Both the position numbers and the translations under genes were made by a program. Below the pieces are notes generated by a model. It saw only the letters and a program-made list of their open reading frames with translations, ran no database searches and was not told where the DNA came from. DNA of 64,000 nt from positions 186,001 to 250,000 of the forward strand of contig NZ_CP032382.1 of assembly GCF_003589925.1 (NCBI RefSeq). Direction: 5' to 3'. Each line of letters starts with the position of its first letter. Position 1 is the first letter of the stretch. This document shows positions 16,468 through 27,054 of this stretch, one piece after another. The DNA is from Chryseolinea soli. Lineage in GTDB: Bacteria; Bacteroidota; Bacteroidia; Cytophagales; Cyclobacteriaceae.

Positions 16468-19400
16468 GGCGAATGGGTGGTTACTACGTCCAATTTTTCA
16501 GCCGTAAGACCAGCAGCTTTAAGGGCCTCGGCTTGTTGAATAAGTTCTTGTTTATTTGGCTGATAGTGCCCGGAATAATCATCTATGTAATCAATTTTAC
16601 CATCACTATCAATATGGATTTGACCAGCTCCCTTAACGCTAGCCGCTTCACCTGACAAAGTGTAATGGCCACGGCCAATTTTAAACTCCCCCTTCTCTGT
16701 TATAACGAAATCATAAAGCCCTTTACCGTTATTTTTATCTGCAAATTTTATTTTACCATCTTTAATGGTAAAGGCAAACACCTTACCATTTTGTTTGGCC
16801 GTAAGCTTTCTTGTAATACCAAGTGTATTCGTAGTTGAGGTCTTTGGCAATTTTATCGCTCGCTTAAACAATAATGCCAAGGCCGCCTCTTTGACCATAT
16901 TTCCCAAAATTTCCTGATCAGTACGATACTCTCCGCTGGCAATTGCTTGGATGGGGTCTTCTTTAAATTTCTTAAAGTCCTCTATGTAATTTCCTGTTCC
17001 GCATCCAGGACAGTCACCTGCTGCTGCTGTGAAAGTATACGATATATATGAGCCGTTAGGACCCGGAGCCTCTACTGTAACGTAATCTGTTTCGATTGAA
17101 TTGGGTATGAGCCAGTAGTCAACTGTTTTGTTGAATTTAAGTTTTGGCTCCTTAGAATTCAAATCTATCACATAATACTGACCTTCCAATCCATCAAGAT
17201 CAATTGCTTGTATCGGAGTATTTGACGCAAACTGATACGGTGTAAGCATTGGATAATCATCCGCCAAGGGATCAATATTCAAGAATCTCCCTATACTAGG
17301 ATTGTAGATACGAAAGCCATAGTCATAATTAGCAGATCCCCACTCTCCATTACCATCCTTCTCCTTCCCATTGAACGCATACCGGTACTTCAAATCGGCA
17401 CTCCATGTCCTTCCCGGCTGATCCATTCCAAATGGATAGTAGTTCGAGACATTCGTCACTTTGGGTTCAAATGCTACCGGTGTTCCCGAACTCACAACAC
17501 TTAGTTTCGTGTCCGTGATCACCGCTCGTATGTTGCCCAAATGATCCTTCAACTCATACAATCGGCTACTCAATTCCCTTGTGTACATACCTGTACCCGG
17601 CAACGGCACTCCGCCGGATTCTCCTATTCGGACCGTGAGCGGCGTCGCATTTCCATCCGAACCGACATTGGTAAAGCCTGGACCCAGGGTGAGCGTCACC
17701 GTCGAATTTATGAGATACGATATTCCTTCATAAGTATTTTTGTTCGCGTCGGCATCGATACGCACCTCACCTGACTGCAACCCTTCTATGGGTTGCGTCG
17801 GAACAGTAATCGGTTTGTTGTATTGCCCGAGGCGATTGCTGCCATAGATCGGCAATTCCAGCAACGTCAACTCTGTAGTCGTACCGCCCTCTGTGCGCTC
17901 ATAAACACCCATAATGTTGCCGGCGGCGTCACGAACATAGTAGGTCGTCGTTGAGAGCCCCGCTGTATTTGTCCTGCGTTTGCTCACACGATTACCCAAC
18001 GCATCATAGTGGAATTGGGTATACGTTCCTCCATCGTTATTTACCCTCAGCACCTTTCCATAGGGACTCCACTTGATGCTATTCCCTTGCTTCTGATCAC
18101 GGGTCAAATTACCGACCTGATCATACAGATAGTTTCCTGCCGCCTGGGGTTCCACATCCTGGCCAAAGCCCGGTGTTGTTACCAGATCCGGCACGTGACT
18201 CAATTGATTAGTCTTGGCATAGTACACCATCGGTGCTGTCGTAGGAACGTTGTCCACCAATGCCGATCCGTCATAGGTTACAACGCTGGTGATGTTCCCG
18301 TTCGCATCATAAGCATTCGTGCTCTTGTAGGCCGTGCCTGCTGAAGTCCAGGTCCCGCTCAGATAGTTAAAATTACTTTGCAATAATCGGTTCAATTCGT
18401 CGTATTGGAATTGATAGCCTGTCACATTGTCTTTGTAATTCACGCTAGCATTGGCATACGGGCTGTTGATACTCCCGCTGTAATAGTTCCTGCTCGCCCA
18501 GGCAGCGATGTTGCCATTGTAAAGGTCTAGCCCGTTCGCGGACAGGACATCCGGTGATGAGGCATCCAGTGTCGAGCCCGAATGTCTGTAATCGCCGCTG
18601 TAGTAAGTCAGCGCCATTCCAAACGCATCGCGCGCCGTAAGCGAACCCGTATCCCCATCTTTCATGGGATCGCTGGTCTTATCCAATTGCGGGTTGTTCA
18701 ACGCCTTCAACCAGCCGTGTATAGTGTGGGTGTAGTCCATGCCTTGCACCTGGTCTTCGCCGATGACCGTGCGCTTCATTTGACCATGCAAATAATAGCT
18801 GTACTCCGCCTCTTTTTCCCACAGGTAGCTGTCGCGCGAGGTGAACACCGTTGTGATGCGATTATTCTCATCGTATTCGTATTTGTGGTAGAAGGCATCG
18901 GCTTGGCCTGGGTTGTAGCTTACCTGGGTTACCTTGCCACTGATGAGATCGTATTGATAACGAATTCCAATACCTGTAGCCAAGTGATTGGGATCCGAAA
19001 TTTGCATGCCGGGGATCTGTTGCAAGATCCAGTTTATGTTACCGTGCGGATCGTAGCTGTAGATCGTAATGACCTGGTCGTCGTCCATAGTCAAATCACC
19101 ATCCTCATCGGTCAAGGTATAACTAACACGGTTGCGCAGGTTGTTCTGTTCGTAGCCCGTGGGAAGTGCGTGGCCGGTCGCAAACGTGGCAGGGTCATAT
19201 TCTTGCGTATAAAATGTTTTCGTTACAAAACGCCCAGTCGACGGGAAGCTGCTGTTTTGGTTGCGCATGCTATAGAGCATGGCTTCGTTGTAGTTATCGA
19301 CTTCTCCTACCTCAATGATGCGGCCCAACTCGTCGTATTTCGTGTAGGCATACTTGTTTTCGGACGCCTGCTTTTGTTTGGCGTTGCGCGAGAAACGGAT

Positions 19401-22400
19401 TTTGCCCTTATCGTTGTAGATGCTGGTGGCAAAGTAGTCGGAAGCGTTGAAGACACTTTCTGTGGATGTGCTAACTGGGCGTACAGTAGCCGCAGGGTTT
19501 GCATCAGGTGTGTGCTGACGGACCAGTTGGCCTAGGCTGTTGTACTGATATTCAGTCACCAGTGTGTGAGCCGGGTAAAGATTGCTCGAGGAAGCAATTG
19601 CCGCGGTGGTATTCACAGGGAGCAACACCACGCCCTTAGGTGGCACGGTGCGCATGAGGTTGCCCGCTCGGTCGTAGTAATAGAGCGTGAAGTGATGCAA
19701 CCCCGTGTTATAGCTCAGCACCATCTTATCGTTGATGCGGCTGGGCTCGGCGCAGGTCTTGTATACTTCGCGGAAGCTCTCGATGCGGAGATTGATCGCC
19801 TGCTCCACCTGTTGGTTGATCGAGGCGGTTATGGTATTTGCTGTGGCCGCCTCGCAGGTTTGTTTTTGGGGCTTGTTGACCACGTCTTCAAGGCCATCCG
19901 GGATGGTGACTGAGCCTGGAGCGCTGGTGAAGTGAAAGCACAAGTCCTTTGAGCAGGCCCCCGACGTACTGAACTTTTCCAAATTATAAATACAGCCGCT
20001 TTTCCCCGCGATGGCATAAAAAACGGTTTCCGAAGCCCTATACAAATCGTAGAAATCATTCAGCTCATAGGTAGCTGGCGAATTTCCATCGGCGCTGTTA
20101 ACCACGGTTACCGTCGAGGTCGTTGAAGAGGTAACGTGCACTTTTGCATCGTGACTCAGATCGATCGATCGAATATAATAGTAGGCGTCCGCTGCCAGAA
20201 CTTTTTGAACATTGGAGAGTTGTCCGCTGTTGTCGATATCCGCTGTTAAAATTTGTCCTCCGCTTATACTATTCCCCAGTATGGTTAGGGAACTTGCTCC
20301 TGTACCGTTCTTTATAATGACCTTGTTTTGACTGGCATAGTGAATGAATTGCACATCAATTTTGGGCAATCCTGAAACTCCGCCGCCGATGGAGAAGGTA
20401 AGTACATTACTAGCCTGATAAATTCCATTGCTATTGTAAACGGACAGCACTAAGGAATACAAACTCGCGGAGGTTTGAAATCTTGATACCCCATCAAAAA
20501 TGAAATTTATTGCCTTGGGGCTGACCTCGCCTGCTTGAAAGAGGTTGCCATTAAGATCGCGAGATAAGTTTTCAAATCTGAAAGTCGGTATCCCTCCGGT
20601 TTGACTGTATGTCGTTGTCAGCGTAGAACCTGTCCCTATGATATTGCCGTTGCTGCCCGAGCGCTTCAACACAGAAAAGCCTAAATCCGTGCTATTCGCT
20701 GGATATCTTAAATGCAAAAAGCTATTGTCGTACTCAATATTTTTTACTTCCGGGTAAAACAGGTTTTTGACATTAACGTTGGCTGCGACTTCGTCCCAAA
20801 GCAGATTTCCATTGGCATCAAATCGAAAGAGATGATATACTGCTTCTCCGAGATTTATTCCCGTGATCTTTTTTCCATCCAGGACCAAATCGTAATCGGA
20901 TTGCAGGCTACTAATAGGATTCACAATCGTAAATGCCGGGTCGGAGCTTCCGGAATTCTCCGTGGCAGTATAGACCGGCAAAGAACCCGTCAACGTGCTT
21001 CGAATTTCTTCGTATTTGAATTTCCTGTACCATTGCAAAACACCTTCCTGTGAGAACTTGGCCAGAAAGAAATCGGGAATGGTCTGATCAGCGTTCGACA
21101 GACGGGTTCCATCGTTCAAATCTACCCACAACCTATATCTTCCCATCACATAGACGTTCCCTGCCTTGTCGATGAAACTCTCCAGATAAGCGTCGGCTGC
21201 GGCGGCCGGAATGAGACAGTTTACAGTTTCTGAACTCATGCTCGGCTTGATTTCATCCCAACCGGCTTGGCAGCTTTGTCCGGGCGAACTGATGCTTACT
21301 TCAAAGTCATAAAGCATTGCCTTCTTCAGCTTGTCGCGTTCACCTTGTGTGCCGTAGACCGTTACACCGGTGGCAGCGTCTAACCATGGCGTCAGCGGCG
21401 TGTTGCAATAGCCCTTGCAGTTTTCTATCAGTGCCTCCACCATCGCGTCGATCTCGCACTCGCTGTAATCAAATCCCGTCGTATTCGCGGTCCCGTCATA
21501 CAAACCGATCCAACGGTTACCCCACATGTCCTTCCGCGTGCTGTAGTGCTCGATCTTGGCCGCGTTGTTCTTGTTCATGATGTCGTTGATGAGTGCCTGC
21601 CGGAACTCTTCCGACCGGGCTTCGCACGCCTTCCCACATTGCTTGCGCATCAAATCTATCGCTTTGGTCAAGGCCGCAGCTTTGGTCTGCTCATCGTTCA
21701 CGCCTTGATCACCAAATTGGGTCAGTTGGCTCAGTTGATATTTTTTGCAAAACGTCAGCCCCATCAACATGCTCGCGGTCACTGGCGTGGTGTTGCTCAC
21801 CCCGGCACAATAACGCAACGCATCCGCCAGTCCATTCACGCGATCATCCATGAACACCAGCCGGTAGGCATGCAATAGATCCGGTTGGACAGATGCGCCT
21901 TGTATCCAACCATACCAATCCGACTTCTTAACAAAGTAGCCATTGGAACCATCGCCATTGCACACATCGGGCACCGGATCATTCTCGTTGACTGTTTGGC
22001 CCGTATTCATCGCTTCTTTTATCCGGCCGTCCAGCGCCTTCACAAAGTTGTCGTACAAATTGTTGTCCGTGTTGGTGGGCAACATGTTCGGCCCCAATAT
22101 TTCCAGGTTGTCGGGCGACTCCTTGGTATAGTCGATCGCACCCTTGGCTAAAAACATCTCCGTCTCGCTTTGGAAAACATCCCATGCGGTGTTGCAAGTC
22201 ACTCGCCCGCTGTTGTCGGCAATCAAATTGGCGATCATCGTGTTGAGTTGACCTTGGGCAAAGTAGAGCTTTGTGTTATCCAGACGATTAGTGAAGTAGG
22301 CATAGTTCAGATAAACAACCCCACCTTGTGTGGTGGTTAACACAAATTGTGGATCCCTTTTCAGTATCTCGTCCTTAAAATATCTCTCATAATCATTCTC

Positions 22401-25400
22401 ATAACCGGTCCCAAAAGCGCACGCGTCACCCATATTCGTCGCGCAAAGTGTGATCGCCTGAATGAACACATAGTCGCGGCAACCATTGGTACCCGTGCTC
22501 ACCGGGATCACGTACTGCTGGTTATCCGGATCGAAGGTGATCGTCTTGTCAGTGACCTTGCCGTCCAGGTAAATCTTCAAGGCCTGCAGATTCGGCTTCC
22601 AGTTCGGGTCCGAGGGACTCGGCGGCGCCAGCATATCCTGTACCGTCTTCAGCACACTTCCTGTCGCATACGCCTGGCCTTCATAATAAGTCCGTAGCTG
22701 ATCTTCATGTTCCTGCAGATAGGTCTTGCTCGGATTGGTTGTGTTCGGATCCAAGTTGTTGATGGTGATGCGTTTCTCTAACTGATACAACACGCCCGCT
22801 TCTAAATCCGCCAGTGTAAAGACCGGAGGGTCCCACTTCAACGATGTCTGATCGGCACATTCGCCCGCTTGGATCAATTGTGCCGGGGGTAGCCCCGCAT
22901 TCACATACAATGGATCACCGTCCTTGTGCAAAAAGAACTCTACCTTATAATCACAGGTCTTGCACAGCGGACCGCTCCGCTGATACAACTGTTTCACTTC
23001 GTCATCACTCAAGCCCCGGCGATAGATCGCCAGCTCATCAAAGTAGCCCGCCGTGTTCAGTCCCGCTCCGATCTTGCCAACCCACAACGGCCGGCCCACA
23101 TTGTTCACCGGTACGGAATTTACCGTCGTGGAGCCTTGCAGTACGCCGTTCACAAATAAATAGATCTTGCCAGCCCGGCGAACACCTACCAAGTGAGCCC
23201 ATGCCCCCAGCGTGAGGTTGTTTATCGAAGCAACGTTATACATCGTTTGCCCGCTCTCGATCTGGAAGATCGCTCTATTGCTATTGGGACCTGTACTCAG
23301 GTTTAGCGCCCACTCGTTGGTACCCTTCGAAGCGGTGTTCGCCCATTTGTTCACCCCCGGTGTGTTCTCCAGGTTGCCCGGCGTGTTCACATTCTTCCTC
23401 ACCCAATACGATACCGTAAAGTCATCCGCTCCAAAGTCGAAGTCCGCATTGTCGCCCATGTCGATGTAGCCCGTGCCACCATCCAAAGCAAGCGCTTGAC
23501 CACCAAACGCATCCGGAACTACTGACGCCCCGGTCGAAGTGCCGTTGTAGCCTTTCGTGCCGGCGTCTGTCGCATCGCCGTCAAAGGGATAGTAGCTCAC
23601 CAAGCCTGTGCTGTTCACACTGGGCGGACACAACTCCAGTAACTGCGCCGGAGTGATCTCATAGTCTACCGTCACCGAAGTGTTGGCCGAAAACACAAGC
23701 GGTTTGCGCGACACCGCCGTGTAGGCATTCTCGCGCGTGTTTAACTTCACCTCGTCAACGATCGTCTTGGCCGCCGTTGCTCGCGAGGCCAATGCCGTCA
23801 GGTGCGTCGTCGTGATATCCGTGGTCACCACCAGCGCCGTCGCGATCACTTTGCCATCCTTCGTTTTATAGGCCACACTCCCCGTGCCGTTCGCATCGTA
23901 GGTCGTGATCTTTTGTACGCTGTTCACATTGGGAGCCTCCTTGCCAAACAATTGGATCAACTCCCCCGCCGCCGGATTGGAATACACCGTCTTCGCCGTC
24001 TTGCCGCCCGCCAGCGAGTGCTTCTGTCCTACGCCTGACTGTTCTTTCACACGGCCTGTGCCGTCGTTGGTAAAAATGGTCCGTGTATACGGATACCCTT
24101 CCGCATTCGCCACGCCCGCATTTTGTCCATTATCCGTACCGCTGTAATAACCTCCCAGGTCAACGGCCGTCGAGGGGTTGGATACCTTATCTGTGGTAAG
24201 GTCATTAAAATCAAAATCTCCCGTACTATACGACGACGCTCCATTGCTGAGCAGGTTACTGATGTAGCCCAGTTTGGTCCGACCGGCTACCGGGATGGGC
24301 AAGCTGCTCACCGCATTGCGACCGGCATAGTCCTGCAACGTCTGGCTCGCCACCACCTGGTTCACATCCTGGAGGCGCGTTTGCTGCTGGTTCACTTGTT
24401 GTAAACCGTTCGCATACGTCAACTGCTCGCTCACGTGGTTGCCTTCCGTGAACGTCCGGCTGTAGATCCAGTTCTTGTTGTCTTCCGGGTGCGTGTAGTT
24501 AAAACCCTGCACACCCGAGGTCTCCGACGACCAGATCGCCTTCAAGTTCTCCGGATTGGCCAGCCCATCCTCCAAGTTGCCGATCGCACGCACGCGCCAA
24601 TAATATTTGCTGTCATTGCCTCCTTCGGCCATCGACACGGTGACGCTCGTTTCGTCGCTCTCCGTATAAATATTCAACGCCTTGTCCCAGGCTTTATTCC
24701 AGTCAGCAATCTCCGCCGCTTCGTCCTGTCCGTAGATCCGCAGCAATTGAAATTGATAGTTGGTCACATCCGGGCAACTGGTCCACGTAAAGGTCTGCTC
24801 CCACTTGGTGTTGTCGATTGCGGCCGGTGTCGGCAATACCGTGGCCGTGGCCGCCGAGATCGCATCTTCGTTCTCCTCAAAGCTCGACACCAGTTCCACA
24901 AAACTGCTCGCTACCGCATCGGTTGAGCTGAACCCGCTCACCTTGATGCCGATGAACTTGAGCAACTGGGGGTTCATCGCCAGTTCTTTCAGGTAAAGCT
25001 GCTCGGGAGCGCCCGTCGTCAGTTTAAAATTTACTTCGAACGTCTGGTTGATACCCGGAAGATCATAGTACGCTGTCACCGTCGCCTTGAAGCTCACCGT
25101 GAAGGGTCGTTCTCCAAGATTGTAAAGCTCTCCAAAGTCCGCCTTCAACTTCAGCGTTACAAGGCCGTAGTCGTCGATGCAACCTACATAGTGGTTGCTG
25201 TGCTTGGGTAAAAACAAAAATTTCTCGCAATCAACGCAGGCTCCGTTCGCCGACGTACACGACAGCGCATCCTGCTTCAGCGGCGGCAACACATCGGGCG
25301 TGGAACTCTTGGGGAGTACTCTGAAGGGAAAATTATACGTCGTTCCGGCACATCCATGGTTCATCGGTTGAACCGTCAATGTTTTGCAATTATCGCTACT

Positions 25401-27014
25401 GCCTTCCGCCCACACATCGCGGCCGGGAATACCCGTGCCCTGGTTGGTGAAATTCACGCCACTATTGCCATCGTCCCACACAAACGACGTCGCATCCGCT
25501 GCCCCTACAGCCTGCAGGTGACTGGGTTCTCCAACAAAATTCACCTTCAGCCCCAGCACGTCCGTCACCGGCGCCGGTGGCGCGCTCACTGTCACCTGCT
25601 TGGTCGCCGGCACTGTGCAGCTCGTTGATGCACCATAGCTCGCCGTCACTGTCTGCGCTCCGGGTGTATTCCACGTTACCGTGATGCTCGATGTACCTGC
25701 GCCCGCGGTGATCGTACCTCCTGCGGAAACACTCCATTGATAATTGCCCTGACCGCTCTCGGTCGTATACACGTTGTTCGTCGTGCCTACGCATACATCG
25801 GTAGCCGTCGTGCTGATCGTTGGGACGAATCCCTGACCTACCGTCACCGTTAGACTCGCCTCTGTGGATTGACATCCAAACTCATCTCCGTCTATATAGG
25901 AAACCCTGATGGTTTTCGTCCCTGGTGTGGTCCAGGTCACCGTCATGCTGTTGTCTAAGCTCCCTCCTCCACCTACCGTTGCTCCAGGCGGGATACTCCA
26001 CGAATAACTGACCATACCCCCTTGTGTAGTAAAGGTCTGCGTCTGACCAACGCAACTGCTTGTCGATGGATTATTCTCAAAACTCGCCGTCAACGTCTGC
26101 TGCACATAAACGATGCCGCTACCGGTCCCACTCACTGTACAGCCTTTGGCGTCGGTAACACCGCTGGCAAACGTATAGGTGGTCGTCGTATTCGGGTTTA
26201 CCATAATGGGTTGCGGCGAAAAGTAGTTGTTCACGACCGTCCCATTGCTTAAGGTGAACGAATAGGGCGGCGTGCCTCCCGAAATATTCGAACTCACATA
26301 CGCGCTCTGGCCACTGCAGATCTTTTGGAATCCCTGATACGCTGACAGCACCGCGCTCGTCGGTGCGGCGTTTTGAGTGACCGTCTTGGGGCTGGAGATC
26401 GTATAACAACTATTGCTTCCCGTGAGCTTCACCGTATAGTTATGCGTACCAGGACTATTGGACGTTGCGTAGTTGGGGGAGTTGGATCCTACCGGCGTAG
26501 TGACATCCTTGTACCATTGATAGGTGTAGCCGCTGCTGGGAGTGGCCAGAAGAAAAAGCGTTCCATTGGAGCAGATCTCCGCAGCACCAGTCGGTGTTAT
26601 CACGGCGGCAGGTGAGGCCTTCACTGTAACGTTAATATACGATCCCGGCGTCACTGTCGAACCACATCGCACGATGGGTCGGAAACTATAACTGCCCGGA
26701 GCACTCCAGGTGATGGTGACGTTAGCCCCATTGATGCTGATGGACGTGGCTTCATTGGGTTTATCCAGCGCCTGGATAAAACAATTCTGTGTATCGATCC
26801 CCGTGTTATAGGTCACCGGTTCTCCCTGGCAGGGGTTGGTGACAGCCGTCGTGCCTCCGCTTGTTTGGGAATAGGCCGATAAAAATGTCGACAACGACAG
26901 TATAACGGTCAGTAAACAGCCAAACGCCTTTCCGGAAGCACGCAAACTTCTCGACAGCATTTGCGTTTTCCGACTGACAATTTTGAATTTAGCAAACGGC
27001 AAAACCATTGACAT
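16464..27014 (-). CDS. giant Rhs/YD-repeat polymorphic toxin-like secreted protein (Rhs B)
   Basis: The protein is about 3516 residues from the ATG at 27014. That start is preferred because its context (gacatag, then gtataaa) matches the start of Rhs A; an in-frame start at 27038 adds 8 residues. Layout follows Rhs A: signal peptide ending ...LSAYSQ, Ig/PKD-like modules, DUF6443-like segment, LamG near 1125-1345, Cys-containing helical region, a variable module near 1915-2370 unrelated to that of Rhs A, YD repeats, and the core end (DHLGNIRAVITD, GRFLNIDPL, DLDGLE) near 3276. The last 240 residues contain CPGCG near 3335, GHYTLSG near 3450 and a terminal SGHYQP ... ALKAAGL pattern near 3483. 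A terminal GHYxP segment recurs in many poorly annotated bacterial effectors; I cannot name the activity. A tightly coupled small gene follows. Confidence 0.9.
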   Translation of the reverse strand: MSMVLPFAKFKIVSRKTQMLSRSLRASGKAFGCLLTVILSLSTFLSAYSQTSGGTTAVTNPCQGEPVTYNTGIDTQNCFIQALDKPNEATSISINGANVTITWSAPGSYSFRPIVRCGSTVTPGSYINVTVKASPAAVITPTGAAEICSNGTLFLLATPSSGYTYQWYKDVTTPVGSNSPNYATSNSPGTHNYTVKLTGSNSCYTISSPKTVTQNAAPTSAVLSAYQGFQKICSGQSAYVSSNISGGTPPYSFTLSNGTVVNNYFSPQPIMVNPNTTTTYTFASGVTDAKGCTVSGTGSGIVYVQQTLTASFENNPSTSSCVGQTQTFTTQGGMVSYSWSIPPGATVGGGGSLDNSMTVTWTTPGTKTIRVSYIDGDEFGCQSTEASLTVTVGQGFVPTISTTATDVCVGTTNNVYTTESGQGNYQWSVSAGGTITAGAGTSSITVTWNTPGAQTVTASYGASTSCTVPATKQVTVSAPPAPVTDVLGLKVNFVGEPSHLQAVGAADATSFVWDDGNSGVNFTNQGTGIPGRDVWAEGSSDNCKTLTVQPMNHGCAGTTYNFPFRVLPKSSTPDVLPPLKQDALSCTSANGACVDCEKFLFLPKHSNHYVGCIDDYGLVTLKLKADFGELYNLGERPFTVSFKATVTAYYDLPGINQTFEVNFKLTTGAPEQLYLKELAMNPQLLKFIGIKVSGFSSTDAVASSFVELVSSFEENEDAISAATATVLPTPAAIDNTKWEQTFTWTSCPDVTNYQFQLLRIYGQDEAAEIADWNKAWDKALNIYTESDETSVTVSMAEGGNDSKYYWRVRAIGNLEDGLANPENLKAIWSSETSGVQGFNYTHPEDNKNWIYSRTFTEGNHVSEQLTYANGLQQVNQQQTRLQDVNQVVASQTLQDYAGRNAVSSLPIPVAGRTKLGYISNLLSNGASSYSTGDFDFNDLTTDKVSNPSTAVDLGGYYSGTDNGQNAGVANAEGYPYTRTIFTNDGTGRVKEQSGVGQKHSLAGGKTAKTVYSNPAAGELIQLFGKEAPNVNSVQKITTYDANGTGSVAYKTKDGKVIATALVVTTDITTTHLTALASRATAAKTIVDEVKLNTRENAYTAVSRKPLVFSANTSVTVDYEITPAQLLELCPPSVNSTGLVSYYPFDGDATDAGTKGYNGTSTGASVVPDAFGGQALALDGGTGYIDMGDNADFDFGADDFTVSYWVRKNVNTPGNLENTPGVNKWANTASKGTNEWALNLSTGPNSNRAIFQIESGQTMYNVASINNLTLGAWAHLVGVRRAGKIYLFVNGVLQGSTTVNSVPVNNVGRPLWVGKIGAGLNTAGYFDELAIYRRGLSDDEVKQLYQRSGPLCKTCDYKVEFFLHKDGDPLYVNAGLPPAQLIQAGECADQTSLKWDPPVFTLADLEAGVLYQLEKRITINNLDPNTTNPSKTYLQEHEDQLRTYYEGQAYATGSVLKTVQDMLAPPSPSDPNWKPNLQALKIYLDGKVTDKTITFDPDNQQYVIPVSTGTNGCRDYVFIQAITLCATNMGDACAFGTGYENDYERYFKDEILKRDPQFVLTTTQGGVVYLNYAYFTNRLDNTKLYFAQGQLNTMIANLIADNSGRVTCNTAWDVFQSETEMFLAKGAIDYTKESPDNLEILGPNMLPTNTDNNLYDNFVKALDGRIKEAMNTGQTVNENDPVPDVCNGDGSNGYFVKKSDWYGWIQGASVQPDLLHAYRLVFMDDRVNGLADALRYCAGVSNTTPVTASMLMGLTFCKKYQLSQLTQFGDQGVNDEQTKAAALTKAIDLMRKQCGKACEARSEEFRQALINDIMNKNNAAKIEHYSTRKDMWGNRWIGLYDGTANTTGFDYSECEIDAMVEALIENCKGYCNTPLTPWLDAATGVTVYGTQGERDKLKKAMLYDFEVSISSPGQSCQAGWDEIKPSMSSETVNCLIPAAAADAYLESFIDKAGNVYVMGRYRLWVDLNDGTRLSNADQTIPDFFLAKFSQEGVLQWYRKFKYEEIRSTLTGSLPVYTATENSGSSDPAFTIVNPISSLQSDYDLVLDGKKITGINLGEAVYHLFRFDANGNLLWDEVAANVNVKNLFYPEVKNIEYDNSFLHLRYPANSTDLGFSVLKRSGSNGNIIGTGSTLTTTYSQTGGIPTFRFENLSRDLNGNLFQAGEVSPKAINFIFDGVSRFQTSASLYSLVLSVYNSNGIYQASNVLTFSIGGGVSGLPKIDVQFIHYASQNKVIIKNGTGASSLTILGNSISGGQILTADIDNSGQLSNVQKVLAADAYYYIRSIDLSHDAKVHVTSSTTSTVTVVNSADGNSPATYELNDFYDLYRASETVFYAIAGKSGCIYNLEKFSTSGACSKDLCFHFTSAPGSVTIPDGLEDVVNKPQKQTCEAATANTITASINQQVEQAINLRIESFREVYKTCAEPSRINDKMVLSYNTGLHHFTLYYYDRAGNLMRTVPPKGVVLLPVNTTAAIASSSNLYPAHTLVTEYQYNSLGQLVRQHTPDANPAATVRPVSTSTESVFNASDYFATSIYNDKGKIRFSRNAKQKQASENKYAYTKYDELGRIIEVGEVDNYNEAMLYSMRNQNSSFPSTGRFVTKTFYTQEYDPATFATGHALPTGYEQNNLRNRVSYTLTDEDGDLTMDDDQVITIYSYDPHGNINWILQQIPGMQISDPNHLATGIGIRYQYDLISGKVTQVSYNPGQADAFYHKYEYDENNRITTVFTSRDSYLWEKEAEYSYYLHGQMKRTVIGEDQVQGMDYTHTIHGWLKALNNPQLDKTSDPMKDGDTGSLTARDAFGMALTYYSGDYRHSGSTLDASSPDVLSANGLDLYNGNIAAWASRNYYSGSINSPYANASVNYKDNVTGYQFQYDELNRLLQSNFNYLSGTWTSAGTAYKSTNAYDANGNITSVVTYDGSALVDNVPTTAPMVYYAKTNQLSHVPDLVTTPGFGQDVEPQAAGNYLYDQVGNLTRDQKQGNSIKWSPYGKVLRVNNDGGTYTQFHYDALGNRVSKRRTNTAGLSTTTYYVRDAAGNIMGVYERTEGGTTTELTLLELPIYGSNRLGQYNKPITVPTQPIEGLQSGEVRIDADANKNTYEGISYLINSTVTLTLGPGFTNVGSDGNATPLTVRIGESGGVPLPGTGMYTRELSSRLYELKDHLGNIRAVITDTKLSVVSSGTPVAFEPKVTNVSNYYPFGMDQPGRTWSADLKYRYAFNGKEKDGNGEWGSANYDYGFRIYNPSIGRFLNIDPLADDYPMLTPYQFASNTPIQAIDLDGLEGQYYVIDLNSKEPKLKFNKTVDYWLIPNSIETDYVTVEAPGPNGSYISYTFTAAAGDCPGCGTGNYIEDFKKFKEDPIQAIASGEYRTDQEILGNMVKEAALALLFKRAIKLPKTSTTNTLGITRKLTAKQNGKVFAFTIKDGKIKFADKNNGKGLYDFVITEKGEFKIGRGHYTLSGEAASVKGAGQIHIDSDGKIDYIDDYSGHYQPNKQELIQQAEALKAAGLTAEKLDVVTTHSP
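17185..19905 (-). repeat. conserved YD/Rhs-core block shared with Rhs A (copy B)
   Basis: This is the partner of 2455-5170. It encodes the same YD repeats and Rhs core up to DLDGLE with only scattered substitutions. The switch to unrelated sequence is sharp at DLDGLE, where the toxin-like domain begins, and at PDGLED, where the variable internal module ends. Confidence 0.85.
22440..25845 (-). repeat. conserved DUF6443/LamG block shared with Rhs A (copy B)
   Basis: This is the partner of 7871-11270. It covers the end of the Ig-like region, the NWIYSRTFTEGN segment and the LamG domain (YYPFDGDATDA ... DELAIYRRGLSDDEV), with only scattered substitutions. Confidence 0.85.
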
Positions 27015-27054
27015 AGGTGTATAAAATTTAGTATCCAACCTGGTGTTGTATCAA

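Noticed and set aside
18582..19535. Long plus-strand open frame (317 codons) inside Rhs B, with a similar one at 3853-4737 in Rhs A
   Set aside because: They are antisense to strongly conserved YD repeats whose codon pattern keeps the opposite strand open. Their translations are low in protein-like features and they vary with the substitutions of the real gene.
1639..27014. T9SS export of the Rhs proteins
   Set aside because: No YPNP-type sorting domain is present at the C-termini; the C-termini differ between the two proteins and are effector-like.
1639..27014. Assembly duplication of a single Rhs gene
   Set aside because: The two copies have unrelated downstream genes, unrelated C-terminal domains and internal modules, and scattered substitutions throughout the shared blocks. 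A tandem artefact would not produce these.
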